The notes: a model not told the origin generated them from the letters alone. A stretch of DNA of 64,000 nt from Vibrio splendidus (GCF_024347615.1 NZ_AP025509.1:558001-622000), one strand, 5' to 3'. Counted from the first letter of the stretch, positions 9,564 through 18,973 are shown. Numbers and translations are program-made.

Positions 9564-9638
9564 ATGGAACTAGGCCTAATTATCACTTTCATCATTGCTG
9601 CTGCAGTAATGGTTAAGAAAGAGATGGCAGAGAAGTAA
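9564..9638 (+). CDS. 24-residue single-pass membrane peptide
   Basis: A very short gene between galE and the haem receptor gene. The translation starts MELGLIITFIIAAAVMV and ends in charged KKEMAEK: one hydrophobic helix with a positively charged, then mixed, cytoplasm-type tail. A good ribosome-binding site (TTTGGAG) lies about eight bases before the ATG, and a perfect 10-bp hairpin terminator follows 43 bp after the stop; the preceding gene has its own terminator, so this looks like an independent transcription unit. I do not recognise a family. Size and shape recall small membrane regulators such as CydX or MgtS, but no homology is claimed. Confidence 0.6.
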   Translation: MELGLIITFIIAAAVMVKKEMAEK

Positions 9639-9680
9639 TTTCACTTTATCCCTTTTTGATACAATTTTTAGTGAAATAAT

Positions 9681-9706
9681 AAAAGCCAGCATTTAGCTGG
9701 CTTTTT
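9681..9706 (+). terminator. terminator of the 24-residue peptide gene
   Basis: Stem AAAAGCCAGC / GCTGGCTTTT with loop ATTTA. The A and T runs on both sides could serve both strands, so it may also end the leftward haem-receptor transcript. Confidence 0.8.
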
Positions 9707-9749
9707 AGTATCTGCTGTATACGTTTCTGTGGTTCAGCTTTCTAACGAA

Positions 9750-11897
9750 TTAGAATTCGTATTTAGCTGAAATGCCGTAGTTTCTTTCCGCTTGAGAGTT
9801 CTCTTTGTAAAGCTCATCATCGCCACGAATGTCGTTCCAACGGTAGTACTCTTCGTTAGTTAAGTTGAATACACCACCACGGATAGTAAGATCCTTCATT
9901 GGCTTGTAGTAAGCTGTCAGGTCAACAACCGTAGCGCTTGGAAGCTCAGCTTGACCAGCGTTGCCGCCGCTTTCGTCATCGAAGTTGATGTCTGAACCAG
10001 ACTTGTTAGCCGTGTAGTTTAACTTAAGGCTAGTACCCCAGTTTTGGTTTGGAGCATCATAGTTAAGACCTAATACAGCATTCCAAGGGTTAACACTATT
10101 CAGTGCATTACCGTTTCCGTCTTCACCTTCTGTATATGAAGCAACGAAGTGAGTTGAAATCCCCTTAGGTGCACCTACCAAAACATCCCATAGTAACGTG
10201 TTAGAGAATTCAACACCCTTAATTGTTGCCGAATCTAAGTTAACGTTAGAGTAGTGTGTAGTTCCGCCAACTTTGTTCGTTACCACTGTTTCGATAAAGT
10301 CATCGTAATCACTGTAGTAAGCCGCAATCTCAGACGATGAAGCCTGTGTATTATGACGGTAACCTAGCTCATAAGAGATACTGGTTTCTGACTTAAGATC
10401 CGGGTTTGGATCGTTTACGTAACCATGTCCTGGGTTGTCATACGTGTAGTACAGTTCATCGAAAGAAGGGGCTCTAAAGCCTTGGCTAATTTGGCCAAAA
10501 ATGGTGCCTGTATCAGTAAGTTTGTATGTTGAGCCTAAACGTCCAGTTACCGCAGAATCAGAGAAGTCCGTAAGTGACTCACCTGTATTTTTACCAGGGT
10601 CTGTAGAGAAGTGATCGAAACGAACACCTGGAGTAACAATAAGTTTGTCGTTCATTAGGCTAATTTCGTCTTGTACAAACAGACCAAATTTTTGCTCTTT
10701 AGCATCAGGAGTGTATACATAGAGCTTATCATCAGTCGCAGTATCAGAGTTGTACTCCATATTGGTATTGCTGATGTCGCTATGTGTATAAGTTGCCCCA
10801 TAAACTAGGTAATGGTTGTTAATCTCTTTATCTAACTGCGTTTCAATCTCAAGCTTATCTTCTGTGTACTCGTAATCTTTGGTTTGAAGATTGTCGTTGT
10901 TAGCAGGAACGTAAGGTGGAAAGCCCGGACCTGCGGGTTTAAAGCGTTTCGTCACACCATTTTCTTCTTTGGAAATGTACGACACTTTACTGGTCACGGT
11001 ATCGGCAATTGCGCCATCAGCGAACCAAATGTGTTTAATCGCAAATCGATTTTGCTCTGTATCATCTGCACCCGTGTAGCTATCGTAGCTTGAGTGATAA
11101 ATGTCAGAGTCTGAAGTATCTTTGATTAGTTCAGCTAGAAACTCAATACGATGGCTTTCATTCAATTGATATTGCAATTTTACCAATAGGTTATCGGCTG
11201 ATGTGTCTTGATCTTCTACTGCGTAATTCTCTAAGTTATTAGAGTCGCGGAAGTTTTGAAGCTCTTCACCGTCACGGCGAGTGTAGGCAACCAATGTTTC
11301 TAAGTCACCAAATCGATTAGCTAATGCAACGTGCTCACTGAAAGAGTTATCTTCTGAAGAGTAAGACAGTTTCGCTTGGCCACCGAAGTCTTCGCCATCT
11401 TTCAAGAAATCAGAAGGGTCTTTAGTTTCAAAGGCAACAACACCGCCAATAGCATCACTTCCGTGTAAACTTGAAGCAGCACCTTTGATAATTTCGACAC
11501 TTTTAAGCATGTCGGGATCGATTGAAATACCGCTAGAATTGATAAATGCGTATGGACCACCATCAAATGAACCTGGCTGAGAAGAGCCATCGACTAAAAT
11601 CTTAACGCGTTTACCTTCCATGCCACGAATGTTGATAGTCTGTGCGCCTTGGCGAGAGCTTGAATTCATCGTTACACCCGGAGTGTATTCGAAGATTTCA
11701 TTCACATCTTTCGCCATGTTCTCTTCAATTTGCTTATCCGAGATGACAGTAACAGAAGCCGCAGTATTGATAAGTGTTTGATTCGTACGCGTTGCCGATA
11801 CAACAACCTCGTCAAATAGGGCATAATCGTCAGCAAAGGCTGATGTTGATGAAAGCGCTAAAACGATTGAAGCAGAGAGTAGGGATTGCTTATACAT
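9750..11897 (-). CDS. hutA: TonB-dependent haem/haemoglobin receptor, HutA-type
   Basis: Outer-membrane receptor of 715 residues in the TonB-dependent haemoglobin/transferrin/lactoferrin group. The signal peptide ends at about SSTSAFA. A TonB box-like stretch (DEVVVSATRT) and a plug with GKRVKILVDGSSQPGSF and EIIKGAASSLHGSDAIGGVV follow. The haem-receptor FRAP and NPNL-type motifs are present as QGFRAPSFDELYY and NPDLKSE. The C-terminus YGISAKYEF ends in phenylalanine as barrel proteins do. A Fur-box-like sequence lies upstream at 11957, so iron repression is expected. The neighbouring genes match the surroundings of V. cholerae hutA as I remember them. Haem is the likely substrate. Confidence 0.85.
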   Translation of the reverse strand: MYKQSLLSASIVLALSSTSAFADDYALFDEVVVSATRTNQTLINTAASVTVISDKQIEENMAKDVNEIFEYTPGVTMNSSSRQGAQTINIRGMEGKRVKILVDGSSQPGSFDGGPYAFINSSGISIDPDMLKSVEIIKGAASSLHGSDAIGGVVAFETKDPSDFLKDGEDFGGQAKLSYSSEDNSFSEHVALANRFGDLETLVAYTRRDGEELQNFRDSNNLENYAVEDQDTSADNLLVKLQYQLNESHRIEFLAELIKDTSDSDIYHSSYDSYTGADDTEQNRFAIKHIWFADGAIADTVTSKVSYISKEENGVTKRFKPAGPGFPPYVPANNDNLQTKDYEYTEDKLEIETQLDKEINNHYLVYGATYTHSDISNTNMEYNSDTATDDKLYVYTPDAKEQKFGLFVQDEISLMNDKLIVTPGVRFDHFSTDPGKNTGESLTDFSDSAVTGRLGSTYKLTDTGTIFGQISQGFRAPSFDELYYTYDNPGHGYVNDPNPDLKSETSISYELGYRHNTQASSSEIAAYYSDYDDFIETVVTNKVGGTTHYSNVNLDSATIKGVEFSNTLLWDVLVGAPKGISTHFVASYTEGEDGNGNALNSVNPWNAVLGLNYDAPNQNWGTSLKLNYTANKSGSDINFDDESGGNAGQAELPSATVVDLTAYYKPMKDLTIRGGVFNLTNEEYYRWNDIRGDDELYKENSQAERNYGISAKYEF

Positions 11898-11956
11898 CTG
11901 ATAGTTACCTTAGTTCCATAGTATTATCTTGATTTGCGAAAGATAATATTGGATCT

Positions 11957-11976
11957 AAATGATAATTACTATTATT
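11957..11976 (-). promoter_or_regulatory. Fur box upstream of the haem receptor gene
   Basis: AT-rich stretch containing ATGATAATTACTATTATTT, close to the Fur consensus built from GATAAT repeats. It lies about 60-80 bp before the hutA-type start codon, where it would cover the promoter. Confidence 0.65.
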
Positions 11977-12121
11977 TGCATTTAAATAATTTTCAATCTT
12001 ATCAACTAATTCATAATTAATACTCTTAAACACCTGTATTAAAAAGACTTTTACAGTTCCATTCACAGCCTGAATGCTTCTGTTTTTGTGATTCAAGTCT
12101 CATTTATAAAGTAGGAAAGCT

Positions 12122-13009
12122 ATGCATAGTCCAATAACACTTGAAGCATTACACATATTAGATGCCATTGATCGTCGTGGGAGTTTCGCAGCTGCAGCGA
12201 ATGAACTGGACCGAGCGCCTTCTTCATTGAGTTATCAAATCCAGAAGTTAGAGCAAGACTTAGATATCATGATTTTTGATCGCTCAGGCCACCGTGCAAA
12301 TTTCACGGAAGCGGGGCAGTTAATATTAGAGCAAGGTAGAATCATTCTTGGTGCGACTGAACAACTCGTTAACGATGCGAGTATTCTTGCTAATGGCTGG
12401 GAGCTAGATTTAACCATTGCGTTTGATGGCATCATTCCTATTGCCAATTTCTTCCCGTTGGTCGACGAACTCGGGAAAATCAGCAAAACACGTGTTCGCT
12501 TACAAGAAGAGATCTTAGCCGGATGTTGGGAATCCCTGACAGATGGCCGAGCCGATTTATTGGTATGTCCCAAGCTCGACACGATTCCAAACGATATGAA
12601 AAGTGACATCATTGGTAAGATGGAAATGGTATGGGTCGCGGCATCAAACCACTACGTTCATAAGCGCTCTGGCGAGTTCGACCAAAAGGCGAGGGAAAGT
12701 TACAGGGTTATTGCAATTGCGGATACTGCACGCGACCAACCAGCGTTGAGTCGCAACATTCTCGAGAAACAACCTCGTTTAACCGTAACAAGCTTCCCTG
12801 CAAAGGTAGAGGCTCTGACAACAGGATTAGGGATTGGCACCTTGCCGAGTAGTATTGCTAAGCCGCTGATTGAATCTGGCGTTCTGCAACAGATTTCGGG
12901 GACAGAACCACAGCCGATCGATATCGTCATGGCTTGGCGACGCAACAAAATGGGCGACGCCAAGTCTTGGTGTATCCAACATCTTAAAAAGACATGGGCG
13001 TTAAAGTAA
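12122..13009 (+). CDS. LysR-family transcriptional regulator, YhaJ-like
   Basis: A 295-residue regulator. The N-terminal winged helix-turn-helix covers about residues 5-65, with LEALHILDAIDRRGSFAAAA and APSSLSYQIQKLEQDL. The C-terminal end (IDIVMAWRRNKMGDAKSWC) closely resembles E. coli YhaJ as I remember it, including the DRSGHR and ADTARDQP segments. YhaJ responds to aromatic or nitroaromatic compounds; the effector here is unknown. The gene is divergent from the haem receptor gene, with about 220 bp between, and its 3' end overlaps the converging pat gene by nine bases. Confidence 0.88.
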   Translation: MHSPITLEALHILDAIDRRGSFAAAANELDRAPSSLSYQIQKLEQDLDIMIFDRSGHRANFTEAGQLILEQGRIILGATEQLVNDASILANGWELDLTIAFDGIIPIANFFPLVDELGKISKTRVRLQEEILAGCWESLTDGRADLLVCPKLDTIPNDMKSDIIGKMEMVWVAASNHYVHKRSGEFDQKARESYRVIAIADTARDQPALSRNILEKQPRLTVTSFPAKVEALTTGLGIGTLPSSIAKPLIESGVLQQISGTEPQPIDIVMAWRRNKMGDAKSWCIQHLKKTWALK

Positions 13010-15688
13010 CGGTAACACCATATCTGCAGTACCATCTTCAAAACTGATATCTAGCTCGAAGCCGAGCTTTTGAGCTAGTGTCAGCATCCCTCTATTCGTT
13101 GGCATCGTCATGCCCGACATCTGTTTAGTCTGCTTCGCACGGCAGTAATCGATAACCTTAGTCATAAGAATACGACCTAAGCCGACACCTTTCAGATCGG
13201 AACGTATCAGAATCGCGAACTCGGCATCGGTGTTCTCTGGGTTAATTAGCGCTCTCGATACACCAATAATCGCAGGCACACCTTGTTCCTTACGAACCAC
13301 CACAAACGCGATTTCTCTATCAAAATCAATCTGAGTAAAGTTCGCTAATGCCTCATGATTGAATTCACCAACATCACTAAAGAAACGCTTATAAAGATCC
13401 TCTTTAGAGACGCGATTAATAAAATCGGCATGAAGCGGTTCATCTTCAGGAAGAATAGGGCGTAGCAACACTTCGGTGCCGTCCTTGAGTACGATATTCT
13501 CTTCAAGTTCGACCGGATAAGGGCGAATCGCAAGACGTTCTTGTGGATCGCCTTCGTACGCTTTCAAGATGATATCGGCATCTAATATCGTGAACTTGTC
13601 GCCATTGGCCAGTACTGGATGGATATCCAAATCATGTATTTCAGGGCAATCCACTACCATTTGCGATATACGAACCAGCAACTCAGAGAGCCCTTCAATG
13701 TCGATCGGGTTAGGCAGTTTTTGCAGGCGAATCTTGCCACTTTTTATCGCCCTGATGATCAAGTAACGCGCCAGTGTCATGTTAAGCGGTGGGAAAGCAG
13801 CCGCGGCATCAATCGATTCATCCCACTCAGAGCCACCTTGGCCAAGTAAAATGATAGGGCCAAAGGTTTCGTCCGTTGTGACCTTAACTCGCAGTTCTTG
13901 GCCGCCTGCAAGCTTGGCCATACCTTGAATCAACAAGCCATGGATATGAGCAGTAGGGAACGACAATTGAGATCGATCGAGAATTGCCTGAGCGGCATTC
14001 GCGACTTCACTACTGTTTCGTAAATTGAGCATCACACCTTGAACGTCTGACTTATGCGCAATGTCTGGCGAGCGAAGTTTTACGGCGACCGGGTAACCGA
14101 TCGTTTCAGCAATGTGCACCGCTTCACTTGGGTCGGAAGCAATCCAAGTTGGCAACACATCAAGATTGAAGTGCTTGAAAAACTGACTGTTTTGATGGGT
14201 ATCAAGACTAACTGTGTCTTTATCCAGTAGTTGGCGCTCTATCCAATTTTTGGCATCTGCCAAGTCTTCAATGTGCACTTTTTCTGCCGTGGTCGGCGTT
14301 TCCATCAACTGACGTTGGTTGCGTCTGTACTCGACCAAGTGCATGAATGCGACCACTGAACTTTCAGGCGTTCGATAGGTTGGGAAACCCGCTTCAGTAA
14401 ACAGCTTTCTCGCCGGCCTTGCGGTTAACTCCCCAGACCAATTCGTTAAGATATTAAAGCGCTTGTGGCGAGGATGCTTTTTAATCGCTTCAATAATTCG
14501 CTCAGCTGTTCTGGCTGAATGTGCGACTGCAGAAGGGCTGTGCATGATAAGAATGGCATCCGCTTCATCGCCATCGAGCAAGATGTTTATGGTGTCGATA
14601 TAGCGTTGTTCGCCAGCATCGCCAACAATATCGATAGGGTTACTATGAGACCAGCTCGATGGCAAAACCTTACTGAGTTTATCGAGCGTATCTTCAGATA
14701 ATTCTGCGAGCTTACCACCGCGGTCAAAAAGGGTGTCCACGGCCATAATTGCAGGGCCGCCACCATTGGTAACAATAGCCAAGCGCTCGCCACGCAAGGG
14801 CACTGAATGAGTCAGTGTCTCTACCGCAGCAAACAGTTCATGTAAGTTCTTAACTCGCAACATACCGCTGCGTCGGATCGCAGAGTCATAGATAATGTCT
14901 AAGGTATCGGCACCACCGGTATGTGCCATGGCCGCCGCTCGGCCTTTCGCTGTTCGTCCGCCTTTTAGCACTAGAATTCGTCGGTTGCGTGACGCTGCAC
15001 GCGCTGCAGAGATAAAGCGCCTCGCATCAGTAATGCTATCGACATACAGCAATATCGCTTCGGTGTGAGAATCAGTACTCAGATAATCCAAGAGTTCCGA
15101 GAATTCAATGTCACTGCCATTGCCGATCGAGATAAACGCTGAGAAGCCAATCTCTTTGTCGTTCGCCCAATCGAGAATCGTAGTACACACTGCAGCAGAC
15201 TGAGAAACAAAGGCGATTTTACCTGGCAGCGCAGTTACCGGAGAAAATGAGGCGTTTAAATTTAACCATGGGACAATAATCCCCAAGCTATTAGAGCCAA
15301 GCACCCGAATGTTGTGTTTTTTAGCAATCGCTAGGCATCGTGCATCATACGTTTCGCCATTATCGCTTTGTTGCTGCATGTCGGAAGAAAGCACAATGAC
15401 AGAGGCTATGCCTTTCTCGGCCAGCTCTTCAAAAATAGCCACATTACGGGTTGCATTGGTACAGAGAATCGCAAGGTCAGGCACGATAGGCAGTGACAAA
15501 ATGTTCTTGTATGAGAGTACGCCTGCCACCGAGTCATATTTTGGCGTAACGGGCATCACCGCACCTTTAAAATCCCCGTGCAACAAATTGTTCATGACGA
15601 TATATCCCGCGCGCGTTTCTCGTTGAGAAGCACCAACAACTGCGATTGAACGGGGTTTAAGGAGGGGATCAAGATGATTCATAGACAT
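13001..15688 (-). CDS. pat: protein lysine acetyltransferase Pat (acyl-CoA synthetase-like plus GNAT domain)
   Basis: An 895-residue two-part protein. Residues 1 to about 700 are an NDP-forming acyl-CoA synthetase-like module: CoA-binding start LLKPRSIAVVGASQRETRAG, FVSQSAAVCTTILDW, LKGGRTAKGRAAAMAHTGG, then an ATP-grasp part with YPVAVKLRSPDIAHKSDVQGV. The C-terminal 170 residues form a GNAT domain (LIRSDLKGVGLGRILMTKVIDYC, with MPTNRGMLTLAQKLGFE). This is the layout of YfiQ/Pat, which acetylates lysines of metabolic enzymes such as acetyl-CoA synthetase. Translation may start at ATG 15688 or two codons later. The gene overlaps the tail of the LysR gene on the other strand, and no terminator is seen between them. 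Confidence 0.9.
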   Translation of the reverse strand: MSMNHLDPLLKPRSIAVVGASQRETRAGYIVMNNLLHGDFKGAVMPVTPKYDSVAGVLSYKNILSLPIVPDLAILCTNATRNVAIFEELAEKGIASVIVLSSDMQQQSDNGETYDARCLAIAKKHNIRVLGSNSLGIIVPWLNLNASFSPVTALPGKIAFVSQSAAVCTTILDWANDKEIGFSAFISIGNGSDIEFSELLDYLSTDSHTEAILLYVDSITDARRFISAARAASRNRRILVLKGGRTAKGRAAAMAHTGGADTLDIIYDSAIRRSGMLRVKNLHELFAAVETLTHSVPLRGERLAIVTNGGGPAIMAVDTLFDRGGKLAELSEDTLDKLSKVLPSSWSHSNPIDIVGDAGEQRYIDTINILLDGDEADAILIMHSPSAVAHSARTAERIIEAIKKHPRHKRFNILTNWSGELTARPARKLFTEAGFPTYRTPESSVVAFMHLVEYRRNQRQLMETPTTAEKVHIEDLADAKNWIERQLLDKDTVSLDTHQNSQFFKHFNLDVLPTWIASDPSEAVHIAETIGYPVAVKLRSPDIAHKSDVQGVMLNLRNSSEVANAAQAILDRSQLSFPTAHIHGLLIQGMAKLAGGQELRVKVTTDETFGPIILLGQGGSEWDESIDAAAAFPPLNMTLARYLIIRAIKSGKIRLQKLPNPIDIEGLSELLVRISQMVVDCPEIHDLDIHPVLANGDKFTILDADIILKAYEGDPQERLAIRPYPVELEENIVLKDGTEVLLRPILPEDEPLHADFINRVSKEDLYKRFFSDVGEFNHEALANFTQIDFDREIAFVVVRKEQGVPAIIGVSRALINPENTDAEFAILIRSDLKGVGLGRILMTKVIDYCRAKQTKQMSGMTMPTNRGMLTLAQKLGFELDISFEDGTADMVLPLL

Positions 15689-15898
15689 ATCCTAGCAATG
15701 CACGTAAGTTCATCGTAACTTACTTTTGACTCACGGGTTGATGGCAAATTCACCGAATTCAGATGAATAAGCAAACACTGCATAAAGTTTGTGAAATAGG
15801 TCACCCACTAATGGTGTATAATCTCAAAGTTAACTTGATTCTAAACCGACGTATCGGCATGATTTATAGTAATTATTATTAAGGATATAGAGCTTTCC

Positions 15899-16462
15899 AT
15901 GAAAAAATTTGCAATTGTGACTTTGCCACTGCTCTTGGCTGCATGTGTATCTGACGACTACGTTACCAATGTAACTTCAGATAGTTATCAAGAAGAGTAC
16001 AAAACGGCAAAAGTTGAAGCTCCAGTTGTATCTCAATCTGAGCAAACAGGCGTTGTTGAAGAAAACGTTGTTAACGTGATTAGAACCGAACCTGTTGAGC
16101 AGAAAGTCACTCAAACAACTAAAGCTAAGCCAGTTGCAGTAGTGACAGGCCCAACGAAGAAACAACAAGATATGAACCAGCGCTTTGGTTACACGGTTCA
16201 AGTTGTTGCTGTTGGCAGCCAGAGTAAAGTCGATTCTTTCGTGAAAATGCTACCTACGACTTCTCAACCAGTTTGGGAAAACTACAAAATGGTTAACGGC
16301 ACTAAGTGGTTCACCGTACTTTACGGTGATTACGCAACACGCTTAGAAGCTAAAAAGGCAATCTCAACGCTGCCAACCACTTTCCAAAACTTGAAGCCGT
16401 TTGTTAAGAGCATTGATGACATCAAGAACTCTGAATACCCAACGCTTAACAAGTTGAACTAA
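15899..16462 (+). CDS. SPOR-domain lipoprotein
   Basis: A 187-residue envelope protein. A lipobox LLLAACVSD puts the acylated cysteine at residue 16; aspartate at +4 and serine at +3 do not fit the classic +2 Asp avoidance signal, so outer-membrane sorting is plausible. A low-complexity linker rich in V, E, T and K (about 25-90) leads to a C-terminal SPOR domain (FGYTVQVVAVGSQSKVDSFV through FTVLYGDYATRLEAKKAI), which binds denuded septal peptidoglycan. Next downstream is ddl, so a cell-wall context is consistent, though a terminator separates them. Confidence 0.88.
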   Translation: MKKFAIVTLPLLLAACVSDDYVTNVTSDSYQEEYKTAKVEAPVVSQSEQTGVVEENVVNVIRTEPVEQKVTQTTKAKPVAVVTGPTKKQQDMNQRFGYTVQVVAVGSQSKVDSFVKMLPTTSQPVWENYKMVNGTKWFTVLYGDYATRLEAKKAISTLPTTFQNLKPFVKSIDDIKNSEYPTLNKLN

Positions 16463-16472
16463 GTTTTAATTC

Positions 16473-16505
16473 AAAAAGAGGGAGCAAATGCTCCTTCTTT
16501 TGTTT
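16473..16505 (+). terminator. terminator after SPOR lipoprotein gene
   Basis: Near-perfect stem AAAAGAGGGAGC / GCTCCTTCTTTT with loop AAAT, followed by GTTTT, 13 bp after the stop codon. Confidence 0.8.
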
Positions 16506-16641
16506 TAAGACCAGCAGTTTTGTTTAATAGTTAATCGCTCGTTCTTTCGAACACAATTTTAACGTTCAAAACACTGTACCTATTTCGACTTTTGTTTATC
16601 ATTGAAGTCAGTATTCCTAGTTTCAAGGACCGAATTTACCC

Positions 16642-17637
16642 ATGAACACCATTAATATCCTTCTACTTTGTGGCGGTGGATCTTCAGAGCATGAAGTATC
16701 TTTAGTTTCAGCCAATTACCTTTTTGAACAACTGAATAGCGTTGCAGATTTTAACGTTGTCAGAGTTGAAATTAAAAACGAAGGCTGGTGTCTTGATTCA
16801 GGTGAATTGGTTTATCTAGATATCAATAATCAAACCTTACGTGGCGACAACCTAGAGTCTAAAGTCGATTTCATTGTGCCTTGTATTCACGGCTTCCCGG
16901 GTGAAACAGGTGACATTCAATCATTGTTTGAAATGGCTAAGATTCCGTACTTAGGTTGTGGTTCTGAAGCGAGCAACAACAGCTTTAACAAAATCACTTC
17001 AAAGCTTTGGTACGACGCACTTGGCATCCCAAACACGCCGTATCTGTTTTTATCAGACAACAACGACCAAGCGCATTCGCAAGCGATTCAAGCTTTTGAA
17101 AATTGGGACAAAGTGTTCGTGAAGGCGGCTCGTCAAGGTTCTTCTGTAGGTTGTTACCAAGTTAACCAAGTGGAAGACTTAAGCGAAGCGATCAATAAGG
17201 CGTTTACCTTCTCTGATCAAGTGCTGGTTGAGAAATCAGTTGTGCCTAGAGAGCTCGAAGTTGCCGCTTATGAAATCGATGGTGAGCTACACATCAGCAA
17301 ACCGGGCGAGGTGATTGCACCTAATGGCGCATTTTACTCTTACGAAGAAAAATACAGCTCAGACAGCCACTCAATTACCGAAATTGAAGCAAATAACTTA
17401 ACAGACGAACAACTAGAGTTAATTGCAGACAGTGCTCGTAAAGTATTCACCCAAATGAAGCTTCGTCACTTATCTCGTATCGATTTCTTCTTAACGCAAG
17501 ACAACGAGATCTACCTGAATGAAGTCAACACCTTCCCAGGTATGACGCCAATTTCCATGTTCCCTAAAATGGTTGAACATGATGGCCACAAATTCAGCCA
17601 GTTCCTAGAGAACTGTGTGAGAACAAGCATTTCTTAG
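16642..17637 (+). CDS. ddl: D-alanine--D-alanine ligase
   Basis: ATP-grasp ligase making the D-Ala-D-Ala dipeptide for peptidoglycan precursors. It is 331 residues. The N-terminal LLLCGGGSSEHEVSLVSA carries the family's GG-S-EHE-S motif; FVKAARQGSSVGC corresponds to the glycine-rich ATP loop; LSRIDFFLTQDNEIYLNEVNTFPGMTPISMFPKM is the metal- and ATP-binding end. Vibrios usually also have ddlB in the dcw cluster, so this would be the second, stand-alone copy. A strong hairpin terminator follows. Confidence 0.92.
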   Translation: MNTINILLLCGGGSSEHEVSLVSANYLFEQLNSVADFNVVRVEIKNEGWCLDSGELVYLDINNQTLRGDNLESKVDFIVPCIHGFPGETGDIQSLFEMAKIPYLGCGSEASNNSFNKITSKLWYDALGIPNTPYLFLSDNNDQAHSQAIQAFENWDKVFVKAARQGSSVGCYQVNQVEDLSEAINKAFTFSDQVLVEKSVVPRELEVAAYEIDGELHISKPGEVIAPNGAFYSYEEKYSSDSHSITEIEANNLTDEQLELIADSARKVFTQMKLRHLSRIDFFLTQDNEIYLNEVNTFPGMTPISMFPKMVEHDGHKFSQFLENCVRTSIS

Positions 17638-17680
17638 TTGTTCCAAAATATCTTAGCGAGTCTTACACCACTGGCTAAAT

Positions 17681-17724
17681 AAAAAATAGCGCCTTGAGCT
17701 TACCCGCCAAGGCGCTATTTTTTT
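17681..17724. terminator. bidirectional terminator between ddl and the recombinase gene
   Basis: Perfect 16-bp inverted repeat AAAAAATAGCGCCTTG / CAAGGCGCTATTTTTT with an 11-bp loop, flanked by A and T runs. It can end ddl rightward and perhaps the recombinase transcript leftward. Confidence 0.85.
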
Positions 17725-17904
17725 AAGATTCCGAGCTTTTTTAGAGTCAAAGCTTTTTGTTTTTAAAGTCAGTCGTCTATTGATCACGCCGTTTTTTTAA
17801 CTAGCTGTCTATTAAAAGCCAACTATAAACAAGCTAACTATTCAAAAAGAGGCCATCAGCTTACAGCCAAGATACCATTAGTTTAATGCCAACAGGTAGT
17901 CAGC

Positions 17905-18873
17905 TTATTGCCAAGGGATCAGTGCTTTAAACTTCATCTTCTCAGTCTCAGCCGTCCCCGAATAACCCACATATTGCGCAGGCATTGCAGGGCTGAGCCA
18001 ACGACCAAAATCCTGAATCTCCCTTACCTTAAGACCTTGTTTTGACAACTCTTGTGCGGCACCCACACGAATCGAATTCCCTGAAAAATGGTGGTTATCT
18101 GCGAGTTGAAGTAAGTCGCTTGCACTTCTTAGTATCCTATAGATCGACGAATCATCTAAAGGTTGCAGACTGATATTCTCATGCTTGTCTATCGCACGAA
18201 ACACGGGTAACTCACCTTGTGTCCCAGTAAACGCAAACCAACGCTGAAGTGCAGCACTTGCTACTTGCGACAGCCGATACGCTGAATCTTTTACTGTAAT
18301 CTGGTAATCATTTTCAACGCACTCGACATTACCCATTGATAACGCCTTAAGTTCTGATCGTTTTAAAGCACACTCAAACATCACATTATAAATGGCGATG
18401 TCTCTGATCTCTTTTAAGCTCGATTTCTCATTTGAAAGTAACGTGTTTAACTCTGCGAGGTGTGCAGATGTCATGGCATTGGTTTGCTTAGCGTCGCCGG
18501 CCATTTGAGCTTGCAAGTGGAGCAGGGCAAAACGAACTTGTCTATGCTTGATTGGGTTGGCAAAGCTCAACACAGTATGCAACAAACTAAGCGTTGCAGT
18601 GTAACGTTTTAAAGATGCGTATTTTCTGTCACTGGATTCAGTCTCAAGAAAACGACGAACAGCAGTAATAGAGGCAGGGAGTGTGTTGATACGATTTTTA
18701 GCACAGAACGCATGGTAGCGATTCCAATCACTGTAGATACCCAGCAGTGAGTTACGAGAGTACTGGTATCCTGTTAACTCATCTATAATTTCAATTGTCG
18801 CGTGCCTGTTCAATTTTTCAACAAATGAATTAATTGTCACAGAGTCGGTTAAAATAGGGACTTTTTTTCGCAA
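17905..18873 (-). CDS. tyrosine recombinase, Cre-like, with altered catalytic residues
   Basis: A 322-residue protein with a phage-integrase-type layout: an N-terminal SAM-like core-binding domain (about 20-115, with SRNSLLGIYSDWNRYHAFC) and a catalytic domain. The C-terminal motif GNSIRVGAAQELSKQG resembles the Cre motif containing HSARVGAA, but asparagine stands where HxxR has histidine. In the first box, ALKRSELKAL puts lysine at the usual catalytic arginine. The second arginine, the tryptophan (FGRWLSP) and the tyrosine in QYVGYSG are kept. It lies under 1 kb from the dif site, outside the prophage and between core genes, and so is probably resident. Activity may be reduced or different. 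Confidence 0.8.
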   Translation of the reverse strand: MRKKVPILTDSVTINSFVEKLNRHATIEIIDELTGYQYSRNSLLGIYSDWNRYHAFCAKNRINTLPASITAVRRFLETESSDRKYASLKRYTATLSLLHTVLSFANPIKHRQVRFALLHLQAQMAGDAKQTNAMTSAHLAELNTLLSNEKSSLKEIRDIAIYNVMFECALKRSELKALSMGNVECVENDYQITVKDSAYRLSQVASAALQRWFAFTGTQGELPVFRAIDKHENISLQPLDDSSIYRILRSASDLLQLADNHHFSGNSIRVGAAQELSKQGLKVREIQDFGRWLSPAMPAQYVGYSGTAETEKMKFKALIPWQ

Positions 18874-18922
18874 ATTACCGTACCTCGACAGGTGTTTTTA
18901 CCATATTATGCTTGATATCATT

Positions 18923-18936
18923 ATAAGTATACTTAT
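18923..18936. promoter_or_regulatory. 14-bp palindrome between divergent genes
   Basis: ATAAGTATACTTAT is a perfect palindrome between the recombinase gene (leftward) and the DUF3319 gene (rightward). It could be an operator for one or both, or a recombinase binding site. The function is inferred only from position and symmetry. Confidence 0.4.
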
Positions 18937-18973
18937 GATTAATACAGTGAAAACAAAAAGATGATTAATAGAT

